Of a stretch of DNA of 64,000 nt, positions 11,421-24,479 are shown piece after piece; within the stretch, counting starts at the first letter, position 1; each line of letters begins with the position of its first letter. Below the pieces are notes generated by a model, which was given only the letters and a program-made list of their open reading frames with translations, was not told the origin of the DNA and ran no database searches. The translations under genes were made by a program, and so were the position numbers. The stretch comes from Cyclina sinensis (lineage: Eukaryota > Mollusca > Bivalvia > Venerida > Veneridae): the NCBI GenBank assembly GCA_012932295.1, contig JAAONU010000009.1, positions 3,956,203-4,020,202 of the forward strand. Direction: 5' to 3'.

Positions 11421-14400
11421 CTTCAGTAGGGAAGGCTCTGCTGTCAGTGGCTATGGTTAATGTGCTTTGCTACATCCTCTTTGCTGTTCTTTTTGGAGTT
11501 GTAGATGCTGAGTTTACTCCCGTATGTAAGTATTATATCATATTATACAATGTTTATTCATTAACAGTATAGCTGAAATTATACATTAAGAGCAGAACAC
11601 GTTTGTTGAAAAAATACTCGGGCATATTTGCTATACACCAATGATGTCTTTAGTGGCCGAGGAAGCAAGCCTGTGCCTATACTAGCAGCATTCATGGTTG
11701 GTTAATTGTTATCAATGCCTTGAAATGTTGCAGTATAGCGTTTAATGCGAAACTTGAATTTAAAAAAAAAATAAATAATACATGTTTGGGCGAGAGCTTT
11801 TATATAACACAATCTACAACCTGCACAGTAGGTCTTACGAATTGTTGTTATACCCTGTTATTCAAATTCATTGTATATTTTAGAATATCGTCAGTATTTT
11901 TATGTACAAGTTCCGTTTTAAACATAAGCAGAAAACTATATTGAATGAACAAACGCTGAACAAGAACTATGTTTATATTTACCTGAAATCGTTTGACGTA
12001 TCTCCGTGTATCAGTGAGCTGGGATGTGTGTTCACCGAGTCGTATCGTTGTGACGTTGACTGGTGGTGTTGACGGAGGGATTATTTATATTAGAGGGTAT
12101 GGTTCCGCCTGTAAACACGACACGACCTCAGGAGAAACGGTCCACGAGTTTGAGTTTGAGACATGTGGAATTTCCAAAGCGGTACGTATCATCTAGTAAA
12201 ACTATATTGCATTACAACAATTTAATTTTTTTCTTTTGTTCGTATATTGTGTAACGGTTCTAATCAGCAGAAAACTTGAAATTTTAATCTAAAAACGACA
12301 AGTGTTTGAGTAAATATTTAGTATGTACATGAGATATTTGAAGAAACTTGCTAGCAACTCACTTAGACGCAATTCGTTCTGACGTACAGAATTTTTGATA
12401 TTCGTATATTCATATTCAAAAATATTTGTTCGTTAGCATAACAAACAACGTGTAAATGAAAATTTACTAGAATTTTAATGATATAGCTGATCCCTCCAAA
12501 ACCCATATTAGAAGATATTATATTAACCGGAATTGAAAATTAATTTTAAACGAAAAGACCCATTATATAACAGCTCCAATGGTGTTCCTATAATCTAATG
12601 CTAAATTTGTTACGAAAGATTCTTTGAAAAGCTTGAAGTTTTCTTGATTTGTCTGGAAAAATAAAATATTTCACAGAAATCTTCTTTCGTTCTTTCCTTG
12701 CGAAAAGGCAATGCATACTTATTATGCGCATTTTTTAAACCAGTGTAAATAAGTGGAATGCAATTTTCTTGTAGGAGACCTATTTTACAATCATTGTACA
12801 GAAGAATCCTTTATATCAGACAGGAGGGGACCTTCAAGAATCTCTTCTCTGTATCTATGACCTTAGCGACATATCGGTGGGCAATGGACAGAACTTTGCG
12901 TATGTTACACATTTATTGTTAAGAGTAAGACAAACTGATCTGTGTTTTTTCAGTCCTTATTTCTATATCTTATTATGAATAACATAAGTTTTTTTCTCTC
13001 TTTTTTCAGTTTTGCCAAATTAAGTTTTGCTTGCACATATAAATGCCTTGACAACATAAAAACATATACCACTATACAAGTTGAATCATAGAAATGAAGC
13101 GGTTTATTGGTAATGGTTTTAATCTCTGAAATAAATTTCAAAAATCACTATTTTAGAATTCAAAAAGAATGTACAAAATCATTATTGAACTCCAAAAAAA
13201 TAAGTAAACTCACTATTCGACGACGATTGATTTTTTTCTTGAACGTTTATACATGTATACTCACATAAATTCCTTCTAACGATAAGGTTTCTTTTTTCTT
13301 CTGTTATGGAAATCTTTAGGCTTTTCTGTGAAAAATGTAATCAAAATATTAAATTGTGCAAGAAAAAACGTATTATAAGTTAATCAACAGAATTAAAAAT
13401 GACGATAAGGGAGTTAACAAAACAGTAAAGCCTACGGCGACAATGAAACTGTACAAAGATGGCGTCGATATTAGCGGAAGTGACGTCAAACTTACAGATA
13501 CTGTAACATTGACATTACAGTTGGATGATGAATTTTTAGGTAGGGCATTATTTCATATTAACAGAATAAGACTTTTTTACCTAAACTCTTTGCCTTTATG
13601 TTTTCTTTGAAATGCAAAGCTTTGTTCCCTTTGAAACAAACAAACAAAAAATGAAAATCCCTATTATGTTCTCAAAGTTGAACAGTTCAATTGACCAATT
13701 TATGTTCGGAGAGAATCTTTGGTCACTTTTGTTACAAAGATACAGGAACGACTTTAAAACCCTTTTGCATAAAAACTGTAGGATTTTTTGTGTCGGCAAC
13801 ATGAATAGATGTTTAATTAACAAAGTCAAAACTGGACAATTTAGGTTAAACTGCTTTCTATTTACTGTGTGTGTGTATTTAACAGATCCATTATGTCATG
13901 TTTGTTTTCCATGTTTATTTGCAGAGGATTTTGACATAAAGGCGAAGTCATGTGCAGCAAACTACCTCGATATCACGAAAGATTTGTAAGTTTAAAAAGT
14001 GTATCTATAAATCAAATGACTCATCCAGCTTGAAAATGGTTTTCCGGTTATTTAAAACTTATTTTAGCATGTATGTTCAACATTTAATTTATCTTTAGGG
14101 ATTGGTTAAATATTTACTACTTCTACTTGTGTCGATCTAAAACTACACAATCGATAACCCACACACCAAACTTAAATAACATTAACCAATGAATTGTAAA
14201 AAAATGGTAAGAGAAATGTATTTAATACAAATGCTCGATTCAAGTTTCAAATTAATTCGCATATCGGCAAATCGTTTGCCGTTGGCCATTTACATTTTAT
14301 AAAGATACAGCAAAACCTTCAACAACAAACATAAAGTAAAATAATATTGTCACAATATGCAGAAGGCAATTATGTAGCAAGATAGTGACGGGGCGTGATA

Positions 14401-17250
14401 TGAGAAAAAAAGATGAAAAAAGAACAACAGAAAAATAAATTTATCATAATAAAAAAGCATTATCGTTATTTGCATATTTTGTTAAGTATTATTGTATGGT
14501 GAATAGCTGCGTTAACAGTATCAAAACTGGCAGAATGCAATAATGTAACTTGATAAATAGCGTGATAATATGCAAAAACCGGAGTAAAATGCATATTTAT
14601 AATGAAATAAAATAATAACATTTTAAAGGTCAATGAAACATAGTTAACCGTTGTGTTACTGTTTGTAATACACCGCCTTGGAGTTGCAAGATTTTACAAT
14701 AACTTTAGCCAGGTTTGATTATAACTTTTCAACAATATTTTTAATACCCACTGGCCAGTCTTTATATTCTATTAGCTTTGATAAGTATCAGTTTCTTTAT
14801 TTATTGTTTACTTGTTCAAAAGAGTATTCCCTTTCTGCTGTTACGAGTCACTTTCGTTGACTAAGCTTTTAACGTCTTCAGATGTGCCACTGACATATCC
14901 TTGTTTCCAAACTTCGTTCACGTGACCCAGGGTGTAAAGACTTCAACTTTTGGAGCGTTTCGGACCACAGATCTAGGTGGTGGTTCAGTGGAGATGGTAT
15001 TCACTTGCACCTTGCAAGTTTGTCGTGGGCTTTGTGCAGAGGTAGGCGAATGTGTGTGGAATTATTTCATACGCATATTGAAATTATGAGCTTGCTAATG
15101 ATTAAGCTTCAAAAAGGGGTAATGTGAAAACAAACTTTGTTTTCCTCTTTAATTCCTTATACATTACGAGTACAGTATTTACAGCAATAACTATGTATGT
15201 TTAAGTTCTTGTTTCTAACATGAGATGAAGTAACAGAGATGTGTCGAAAATGAAAAAAAAAATCGCCTTTGACCGATTCTTGTCCCCGGCTACATTTATT
15301 GTCCTTTAAGAATCCATTTGCCAGATCATACAATTTTAAACTTTAAACGCTTTTCCATTCAAAATAGACAATTGCATTCATTCCATTTGTTTTACCAATA
15401 CGATCATAACTTGCATTTTATTAGACTTACTTAAATTTTTGATATATATTGCCTTCAAAACGCCATCACATACTTTTGGGTTCACTGTCATACATTTCGG
15501 CTCTCCAATTAGGAGTTATGCGGAGAAGAAGCAGGCTTGAGTAAAAGGAAGCGTTCTGTGGATGAGAATGTTGCATTTGATGACGTAAACGTTGGAACGT
15601 CAATGTCTGTTGGCTCGGATATTGATGTTACCCCTAGAGGTATTCTTGGTCGTTCTGAAGAAATGGTTTTAGATTCTAAAAGCAAATTTTTAAATCGAAA
15701 ATTGTTTCAGAAATGCGGACTTCCGGTAATCAGACATTTTTCCAGTTACTCTAATTATATTAAAAATGTTATTGTAATTAAATCTAGGATCTTTATTATC
15801 TTACAGGTGTATAATTATAACAATGTCTCACAGTCTTGTTTTTAATGCAGTTCTTATTTTTAAGTACGTCAACAACTGTTATTTTTTATTTATTTCTTTT
15901 TTTAATCGTTCTGACATGAAAGTAAATATAAGATACCCGACTAAGCAGTTATTGTTCAGTTTCACTTATAGACAGATAAAATATGTCGGAATAACAGGAT
16001 TTACGTTTGAGATTTTATTGTTCTTTTAACAGGTATCTAAATTTAAGTTTAATCCGTCAAGGGTCTCTTGACTACGACAATCCACATTACTGTATGCATA
16101 ATCAAGCTCGTGAAGCCGTTGGTGTTTCCTGCAGATTTTTGTAGATAATGGAATATATTTATATGTCTGAATAAGGGAACGTTCATTAGAACCAAAAAGG
16201 TGATACTTGTGTTTCGGTATATTTTATCTTTTTCAGTGAAACTGTGCCTTTAATTTCATCTCTTTCCTAGAACCGCTAATTCTAACTAGTGTTACATACT
16301 CTAGGAAAAAAGCATATGTTTTTAACAGACAAATTTACTTTCAAATGATCTTGGGTCTTTCAGAGAAAGATAGTGATGACAGTGTATGTATCGCTAACTT
16401 GGCATTTATTCTTGGACTGTTGGCGATTTTATTCGTCCTAGTCACGTCATTGAGTCTTACAACGTTTGCGACCAGAAAATTACTGAAAAGGACCGAACAG
16501 TTACGAAAATTTTCGAGCGATCACGAAGTCAAGATACAAGGAACAACGTCAACATCTCAGTATATATACTCTTTTAATAGAATACTCTTATTTCATTTTT
16601 AGTATTTACAATAATGAATCATTATAACAAAAAACCTATTTCTTGTACATTTTGGTTCAATGATTGTTGAAGCTCTCAGCAAGGTTTCCTTATTTAACGT
16701 ATCAAAAGTATAAAAGACTGAATTTCAATCATGTAACAGTTGTTTTGTTTTACCTTAGCTCGTGAGCGTTATCATGGACGGTGTTTGGCAAAAAAAAAGT
16801 GAAGAAAGAAAACAGTGACAAAAGTTAAAAGGAAAACGTGAAATTTCTTTTATAGAAAAATACAAATTTTTGTCTCTGTTGACTACAAAATAAAATGTAC
16901 ATGTAAAATAAATGTCTGCTATTTCAGAATTTGTCCGTGAAACCAAGGGTAAAAGAGAACCGGTCGCCGTGGAAACAACAAATAACTATAATTCCAAGTT
17001 GACCGAAAAACCGTCTTTCGCCGAGAATTTCAAGACCTGTGAAAATTATACTTTGAAGTCTAACAGAGGGACTATTTTCCAAATTCCTACTACAGTAGAC
17101 GTAAAGAAATCAGACGACGCACTCACAAAAACTGAAGCGAAAAAAGTAGATCCTTCGGCTGGAAAGATATCTTTATCTGAAGCAGAATTAAAACAATTGA
17201 AACAGTACCGGGATATGCTAAAAATGATGGGAGGTGAAAAAAATGTGTGA
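11421..17250 (+). CDS. ZP-domain type I membrane protein, copy A (9 candidate exons)
   Basis: Coding exons: 11453-11525, 12015-12181, 12775-12899, 13391-13539, 13925-13985, 14882-15041, 15513-15639, 16364 to about 16560, and a last exon at 16928-17250 whose join is unresolved. A 5'UTR acceptor ends at 11420. Phases run 1,0,2,1,2,0,1, exactly as in copy B. The product has a signal peptide (about 1-19), a ZP domain with ten cysteines (four in ZP-N, six in ZP-C), an NKT glycosylation site and the ZP-C core FGAFRT..VEMVFTCTLQVC. A furin-type site KRKR follows (256-259), then a membrane span (about 297-322). ZP proteins polymerise into extracellular coats or apical matrix after furin-type cleavage releases the ZP module. 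The tail from exon 8 and the last exon are basic/acidic and end near YRDMLKMMGG. Function, egg coat or apical epithelial matrix, cannot be told from sequence. Confidence 0.85.
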
Positions 17251-18678
17251 GAAAAACTGAAATACTGATCTAAACAATTTTATATGGTGTATGAGTATTT
17301 GTATTATATCGATTCATTGTTGTGTTTTTTTAATTTGTTATTGAGCGTTTAATTGGTGTTGCCCATCTTTCTTGCTAAATTACTAAAATGGACTTGTGAA
17401 GTATTCTATTTGACCAGACCCATGGCTGTATTTTCTGGAGGGGGTGGGGGCGTGGTATCAAACTACTATGACTGTATAGCTGTGACTGCGGGGGTGTACC
17501 AGCTTATCACGCTATGTGTTGGTTGTAGAAGTGAAAATAATTTAGGTCATCATATTAAGACGTAAAAATGTGTTCTAGTCCCTCTGAAAATAAGAAGGGA
17601 AAAATGTTCTATGGCATTCTTGTTGCAAAGAAGTAAAGCTTGACATCTGGACTACTTGTAGCTTTTATGCATGTAGCTTTTATGTATGTAGCTTTTATGT
17701 ATGTAGCTTTTATGTATGTAGCTTTTATGTATGTAGCTTTTATGTATGTAGATTTTATGTATGTAGCTTTTATGTATGTAGCTTTTATGTATTTGAATGT
17801 GTGCTCATAGCATTGCAGAAATAATGTTTCGCTATATTGCCATTGTTGAAGGAGGCATGCATTGTATCTCGTACTCTGTAGTTTGAAAAAGATATCTATT
17901 TCTCATATATCTAGTTATACTTAATACCTAAATATCTATATTTCTGTTTCTAAGTGTCTATATCAGAATAACTGATTTTTGTACAAGAGTGTTAATTCAA
18001 TTTGTAACATGATAATATACATGTATTATATATATAATTATGAAAGATATATTAATTATTGATCAGGGCAATCATGAATAAGTTATGAAAATAGCATACA
18101 ATATGTGTCAGCGTTACGTTTTATCGGAGTTTATTGGATGTAAGAAGAATCAAATTAACACCTTTTTTCTGGCAAAAGTTACCTGCGTCTTATACTTTTG
18201 CAACAATATTTTTTCTTGCAATCCATCATATATGGCCTTAAAACAAAAAGGTGCGTGTATTATTTAGAAAGAAAAACGGCGTTTTTCCCTAGTGCTCTGG
18301 TCCAAAAATAAGGTAAGAATATGGAAACTTATTTTTCTTTTTTATTATTGATACAATTTGGAATTTTAATATTTATATAAGTATTTTAAAAAATATAGTA
18401 ATTAAAATTTATCTGTTATGATAAAGATAATTTAACGTTTCTACTCGATTAGACAATTGCATGAACAATGTTCAAAAACATATTTATGAATAGATAGTTT
18501 ATGATATACCAACTTGCATATTGTAGTGATATTTCTGAACAAACCGTTCAATTTTTTGACTATTCGATTTATATACACTGAACTTAACTTGTGTAAAAAT
18601 AATTAAACATTCTGAAAAAAAGAACAGAAGCATAGATTTACATAGCATTACTAAGCAGATATTTTTGTTTTATTTTAG
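17251..18678. other. Spacer between the tandem ZP genes
   Basis: About 1.4 kb holding the 15-bp minisatellite and AT-rich sequence. It must contain the end of transcript A and the promoter plus any non-coding first exon of B. No clear AATAAA or TATA box could be assigned. Confidence 0.5.
17657..17793 (+). repeat. 15-bp minisatellite between the ZP genes
   Basis: About nine copies of ATGTAGCTTTTATGT in direct tandem, with only single-base differences (GC for GT in the first copy, GAT for GCT once). Confidence 0.95.
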
Positions 18679-21600
18679 CTGACGTTATTGACGTGAATGT
18701 TTACCGATAAACCATATGGCAACATGATTTGGTTGCACGTGACCATTCTTATAGCTGTGTTATTCTGTACCGGTAGTGACGGAGTATTTTCACCTAATGG
18801 TAAACGTTTGAGAGAATTTATTACTCTATGACTCTTCTTACAAAACTGAAAATTGTTTTGCTTTTCAAAAATTTAATACAAGGTAAACTATTTCTTTAAA
18901 AGGTTGTTGAAACAGTCCAAAGCATTCTGAAATCTCCTTACCAAAAGATTTCGTTTCCAGTCAAAATAGTCTTACATACGCAAGGCTACCTCGTTTATAT
19001 GAAATGAAGACCACTCGCTGACAGTGGAAGTTGAAAAATTAACTTACTTATGATTTTAGGTCTTCAAATTCAAAAGAAATCAAATCGAGCGAAAGGACTT
19101 GACTAAGTAATGGCTGGAATTAACCGCGTTTTTCGAACACTTAAAAGTTAATTGCTGTAAACAATATAAGCAGTATTTTGAAGATGAGACTCATGCATGT
19201 CATTATTTCAATTGTACATACTAATTTCTTTTTCAGTAACTGTAATAAGTTGCACATCACGACGCGTAGTGATACAGGTAGAGAACGCATCAGAAGGGGG
19301 ACTAATTTTTATACAAGGCCGAGGGCTACCTTGCACGCAACCGACAGCAGACGAGAAAAGGGATTATGAATTCGACTTCGAGCTTTGTGATATTGAATAT
19401 GTGAGTTGTATTTGTCATTATATCTGAGATATGTAATTGAAGTTAAATTTTACTGGGTCGATAAATGCATGTCTACATCAGTATTGTAAGGGTGACATTC
19501 AGTTCCAAACGTATTTCCCTCGAAACTGACAGAGACCAACTTGTTTATCTGAAACAATATTTCATAGAGTTATTTTAGAAATTTCAAGTTTCACATATTT
19601 GAAACAATATTTCTTAGTTACTTAAAAAATTTCAAATTTCACTGCTTTAACAGAGGAAAAGAAGATTTTTCTATATACAAACTGGTGCTTGTAAAAGTTG
19701 TTTACCGTGTTTTGAATGATTCACAATTTCACGTGCACAGGATACAAAGTTCCGTGTAGTCGTACAGAAGAAAACCGAGTACCAGACCGGATACGACAAG
19801 GTCATTCCGGTCATGTGTCTCGTCGACACTAGCGACCTCTATGTTTCCAGCGTCGTATTTCCAGAGTAAGTTCTATTACTAAAGTAGGCTTATTTACGCC
19901 TGGAACGCTAACTGTAAGTATAAAGTTTAAACTGATGCAAAAAAATGTATATATATTTACATATAAAATAGTTTAAAAATATTCCGGTCAAGTAATTCAA
20001 ATATAAAAAATAATATATATTTATTATAAATAAAGAAATAAAAAGATTTTTTTCCTAGGCTTATCCTATAAATCTTTTTTGCTACCATTTCTTGATATAA
20101 TCAAGAATCTCAGGAAGTTAAAAGAAATACAAATGTCATTGCTCATATTTTTTATGTTTAATATGTCACACCTGTTAAGTGCCTTCCGATCGGGAAATTT
20201 ACCCCGGGATTTTATAAAAGAACGGCTCTTGTTGCACCGAACAACACAAAATCTTTGACTTAATTATGATAAGGTCGACAACGCTATAGCGATAAGTGGC
20301 TATCTATGAAAAGATGTCTTGAATAAGAAAAAAATATATAAAAACTTATCTTTACAACATAACGTCGTTTTCAGAGAGAAGCTTGACAGTCATTCCGTAA
20401 ATAAAACTGTTCGTCCAACAGTGCGCATGCGCATACTTTCACCGGATATAGCGACGACCGTTGAAGAAGTATCACTAAATGAAAAAGTTCTCCTGTCCTT
20501 GAAACTCGATGACCCTTATCTTGGTAATGAAAGTTTGATTAACATATCATTTATTTTTCATTTATTTGTCACTTTTTATTTCATTAGCACTCGTTTTTCA
20601 TTCACTTATTTCCCACTTTTTATTTCCTTATCACTTTCATATTGCCATATACATGTTTCTTCCATAAACTAAAAATCCTTTAACATCAATACTTTTCCTT
20701 ATCACACATACAGAGGCTATTAATACACATGTGTCAAAGAACAAACACAATAAACGATATTCCAGAAATTCAAATTTTGATGTTTAACAATGGAAATAGA
20801 TAAAATATGTCACTGTTTCTTTCAGAGGACTTCGATATAAAGGCAAAGGACTGCAGAGCCGAAATGATAAACTTGGTGGAGAATGAGTGAGTATCTTTTG
20901 ACTCAATGTTTGTACTCATTTGTACTAAGTGTTTCTACTCATTTCTTTTAATGTACAGATTTGAAAAGCTTCTTTACCCAAAGTGTATAATATATTTTAA
21001 AATGGTATTTTGTAACATGATTTCTGTATGATTTCAATTTTTTTCTTGGAACGATTTAGAAATATATTTCTAAACCATCTTAAATCTTGAATGACACATT
21101 TTACTTTCCCGATTAATGAATTATTAACAATAATAAGTCATTTAAAATGTACCTAGTTTGTAGGTTACATAGTCAGATGGTTGCACTATATATATAGATT
21201 TAAACCTATACTTGTATTCTAATTGATTTATATATGTCTAGAATTTACATCTTTGTATCCTGGGAAACTAGGTGAAGATATGTCAAGATGTGAATTTTCA
21301 TAACCTTATTTCCGTAGCAATATACATTTTATTTCAGGTGTTCGGCAGATGAAGAACTTTTTCCAAATTTCGAAAAGAAATCAAAAGGGGACGTCGTTTC
21401 TACTTTCAAAGCGTTCCGGCCAACAAATATGGACGACGAGACGGAAGTAGACATGTCCTTCACGTGCACTGTAGCCGTGTGCACAGGCGACTGTCATCAG
21501 GTGAGTACATGTTCGCTTTTTATTTGATATGCATTTGTTAATTGGCTGAGAAGGCAACATTCTGTTTTAAAGCGTATTTGGTATTCGTTTGTTCCTATTT

Positions 21601-24238
21601 TTTATTCAATCATTCGTCCTTTCGTTCGTTTGTCCATTCCTTCGTTTGTTCGTCCGTTTGTTACTTCCTTCCTCCATTTGTTTCGTTTATTTTATTTTAT
21701 TTATTTTAATTTAATTTATTTGTAAACGCCATTTAAAACATTCTGCATATGACAGAACATTTAACTTTCAGTATATATCACAGATTATATAAGATTATAG
21801 GCAACTTAAGTATTTTCTTTCAAATTATTTTTTTGTTATATGAAACAAAAGCAAAAACTCCTTAATATGTCTTAAATCATTTAACTTGAATGACAACATT
21901 GATTTATTTTGATAGTTTCTGAATGTCTGTGAAGTCTGTCAGAGATATTTTTAATCTTCTGGAACTAGGCACTCGGTTTTAATCTGTAATTGTTAAAAAA
22001 AGAAACGTCTATAAGTTTATACAAGAAGTTAAACATGTATATTAAAGAATATTTGAGTGTTTATCATTTTACTTTTATATGAGGTGTTATTTCAGTTCTC
22101 GGGTTGCTAATATGTACAATTACCCTGAGAGGCATGTAATATTTTTTATTATACCGAACCAACATTTTAATGTAATTTTTCACCGTCATTTTATCATCAG
22201 TTGTCGTTTGGTAAGTCTGTGTTATCAAGACGTTTAGTCAGCTAGTCTGTATTGCAAGACGCTTTATACACTGTAGTGCACATTGCAAGCGTCTGAGGCA
22301 CGCAGAGCAGAGCAACCAGGGGAGAGAACTAGAACATTGCGTTTTCTTAAGTCTATATAGGTTACTCGCCCCTGGGGAATATTGCAAAAAATTATTCACC
22401 GAGTGATATTCATTTCCAGGATGATAGATCGAAATAACACCATGTGACGTCATATTAGGCTATATAGTAAAAAGAATATGTGAGGTATAATATCATAAAC
22501 ATTGCTTATGTCTGAACACTGTAACTTTTCAGAAGCTCTGTGGTGAGATAGTTGGTTGGGGCCGTAAGAAGCGAGAAAGCGATGATGAAGAGGACGACAT
22601 TTACGAAAAGGTCACGTGTAACACAAAGCTTAAGGTCAAAGCACCGAAAAGGAGCATTTTAGGTAAGGGATACTTATGCGGAAATGTAGTTAATTGATAA
22701 ACATTGTTGTACTAGACTTTTCATTTATTACAGGTTTCATATTATATTGATGCTATAGAAGTTACTGCTTTTCAGCACGTTGCTTACGTCGGCAAATGTA
22801 AATTCAAGATAAGCCTTGGCAAATCATTTTAGAAAATGTATTGCCGTTAACTTGTATAACGTTTTTCATATTTTAATCAAAATTATATCAGTCTGTTCTG
22901 TATATATATATGTTTTCTTTCAATCAGACAACTTAACATCAGAGCTTCATGGCCAACTTTGTGCTGAAAAAGTTGCTGTTGCCTCTGTACTGGCGGTTAT
23001 GATTCTTACACTGGTAATGTCATGGATTGTATGCGGATATGTGGTTTCAAAGGTAAGTTAACTTCCAGAACACGAAGTTTATATGACAAATCTTGAAAAA
23101 AATATTAGCTATTATTATATAATTATTATCATTAAGTTTTTCACCTGAAAAAAATGTAGAAAAATTATAGACGGCCGAAATCATATAAAATCTATTGCAG
23201 GTGCAATAATACTGCGTTTTAGAACAGATGTAACACAACCCATATGTCATCTAATCTTTGATGTCGGCTTTGTTCATGTGTGAATACTTGTAAAATTATA
23301 TATACTTACAGTTACGAAGAATCTCAAGAATGGATCATGGACCAGACAAACCAAGCAAATTGAGACGTTTGTCAGAGAAAAATATCAACTTTGCACGATC
23401 CGTGGGTCGTCGGCTGTCTTCCATGCTCAATCTTCCTGTCGGATACAACATGCACGATACAAAGATGATGCATGAGTCTATACCTGATGTAGAGCCTTCG
23501 CCGACGACGACAAGGCGTCGGGATTCTGTCACTGTAAGCAAGATTAATGACGAAGATTCGAAACATTATGTTGATGAAGTTTTCTGCCGAAGCTCTACTG
23601 TCGCATCACCGAGCATGTTACGAAAACGCTTTGTTGAGAAAAGCGTTCAGACTGAGTCTGATATAAGATCTTTAATCCCAGATCAGCAAGAAAATATAAA
23701 ACATTCCCCTGTTAGTACAAAAAAGCATCCATTTGGCTTCATAACTTCTATTTCTATTAAATCAGGACTTACCAAACGTAAGAATGGACCAAAAGTGGTC
23801 AGTTCTCCAGCAGTTCAAGGCCACGACAATCCCAATTATGTCTCTCCGACAACATGTTTTGACGGTGCAGCTGGCAACGATTCTATCATTGAATATTCCG
23901 TCGATGATGTCCCAAAAGTTCGAAAAGCATGTAGTGCGAATGAACATAAGTCAGACAAAGTTGACCTTGACCCTTTTGCAAGTAAACTAACTGTTGAGTA
24001 TCCAGAAAACGAGTATGCTAACTTAAGGAAGCCAAGTCTTAATGATGGCTGTGGCGACGAATTCAGCATGGTTCCTTTTGAAAATGTAAAGACTGACGCA
24101 GAAAATGTAGTTGCTCAGCAACAAAATTCGGACGAAGAAAATGGGTCTGACGTTTGTATTGTTGATGAGGTCATATCTGACCCGATTGAGTTTGTCGCAA
24201 CGCACAAACTTCATCGAAAAATCTCATTTCATGTTTAA
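18679..24238 (+). CDS. ZP-domain type I membrane protein, copy B (9 coding exons)
   Basis: Exons: 18724-18799 (5'UTR acceptor at 18678), 19237-19400, 19741-19865, 20375-20523, 20826-20886, 21338-21500, 22533-22662, 22928-23052 and 23312-24238. All have GT-AG borders and join in frame to 639 residues. An in-frame ATG at 18697 could add nine residues; 18724 puts the signal peptide at the N-terminus. ZP-N cysteines are C31, C58, C76 and C106; ZP-C cysteines are C181, C193, C235, C240, C244 and C249. The ZP-C core reads STFKAFRPT..VDMSFTC. The furin site is RKKR (257-260), followed by an acidic linker and a membrane span at 305-329. The ~310-residue Ser-rich cytoplasmic tail has basic clusters, an NPNY motif (Y507) and YANL (Y566), known in other proteins as PTB/endocytic and sorting signals. 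I infer an apical or egg-coat ZP protein with an intracellular signalling or trafficking tail; the tail is unrelated to copy A's. Confidence 0.9.
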
Positions 24239-24470
24239 TTTATTAGTTTATCTCATTTCATTCACGGGTTATGATATAATCTAACTATTCACGTATGAAT
24301 TGTAATTTGAAAACTATGGGCTGTACGCAAGCTCAAAGTTGTATTGTAGTTTGATAGCATCCGTCCTTTCAAAGTCGCCAGTAACTTTACTACCATAGCT
24401 TATGCCTATCCACAGTTAGAAATGTTATAATTGTCGCATTTAGGTTACAGTTTAATTGTTATTTGTCGAG

Positions 24471-24476
24471 AATAAA
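24471..24476 (+). promoter_or_regulatory. Polyadenylation signal of ZP gene B
   Basis: AATAAA 233 bp after the stop codon, in an AT-rich 3'UTR-like stretch. Good position for the end of the transcript. Confidence 0.6.
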
Positions 24477-24479
24477 GCA

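Noticed and set aside
23335..24214. Several overlapping minus-strand open frames
   Set aside because: Shadows of the last exon of ZP gene B.
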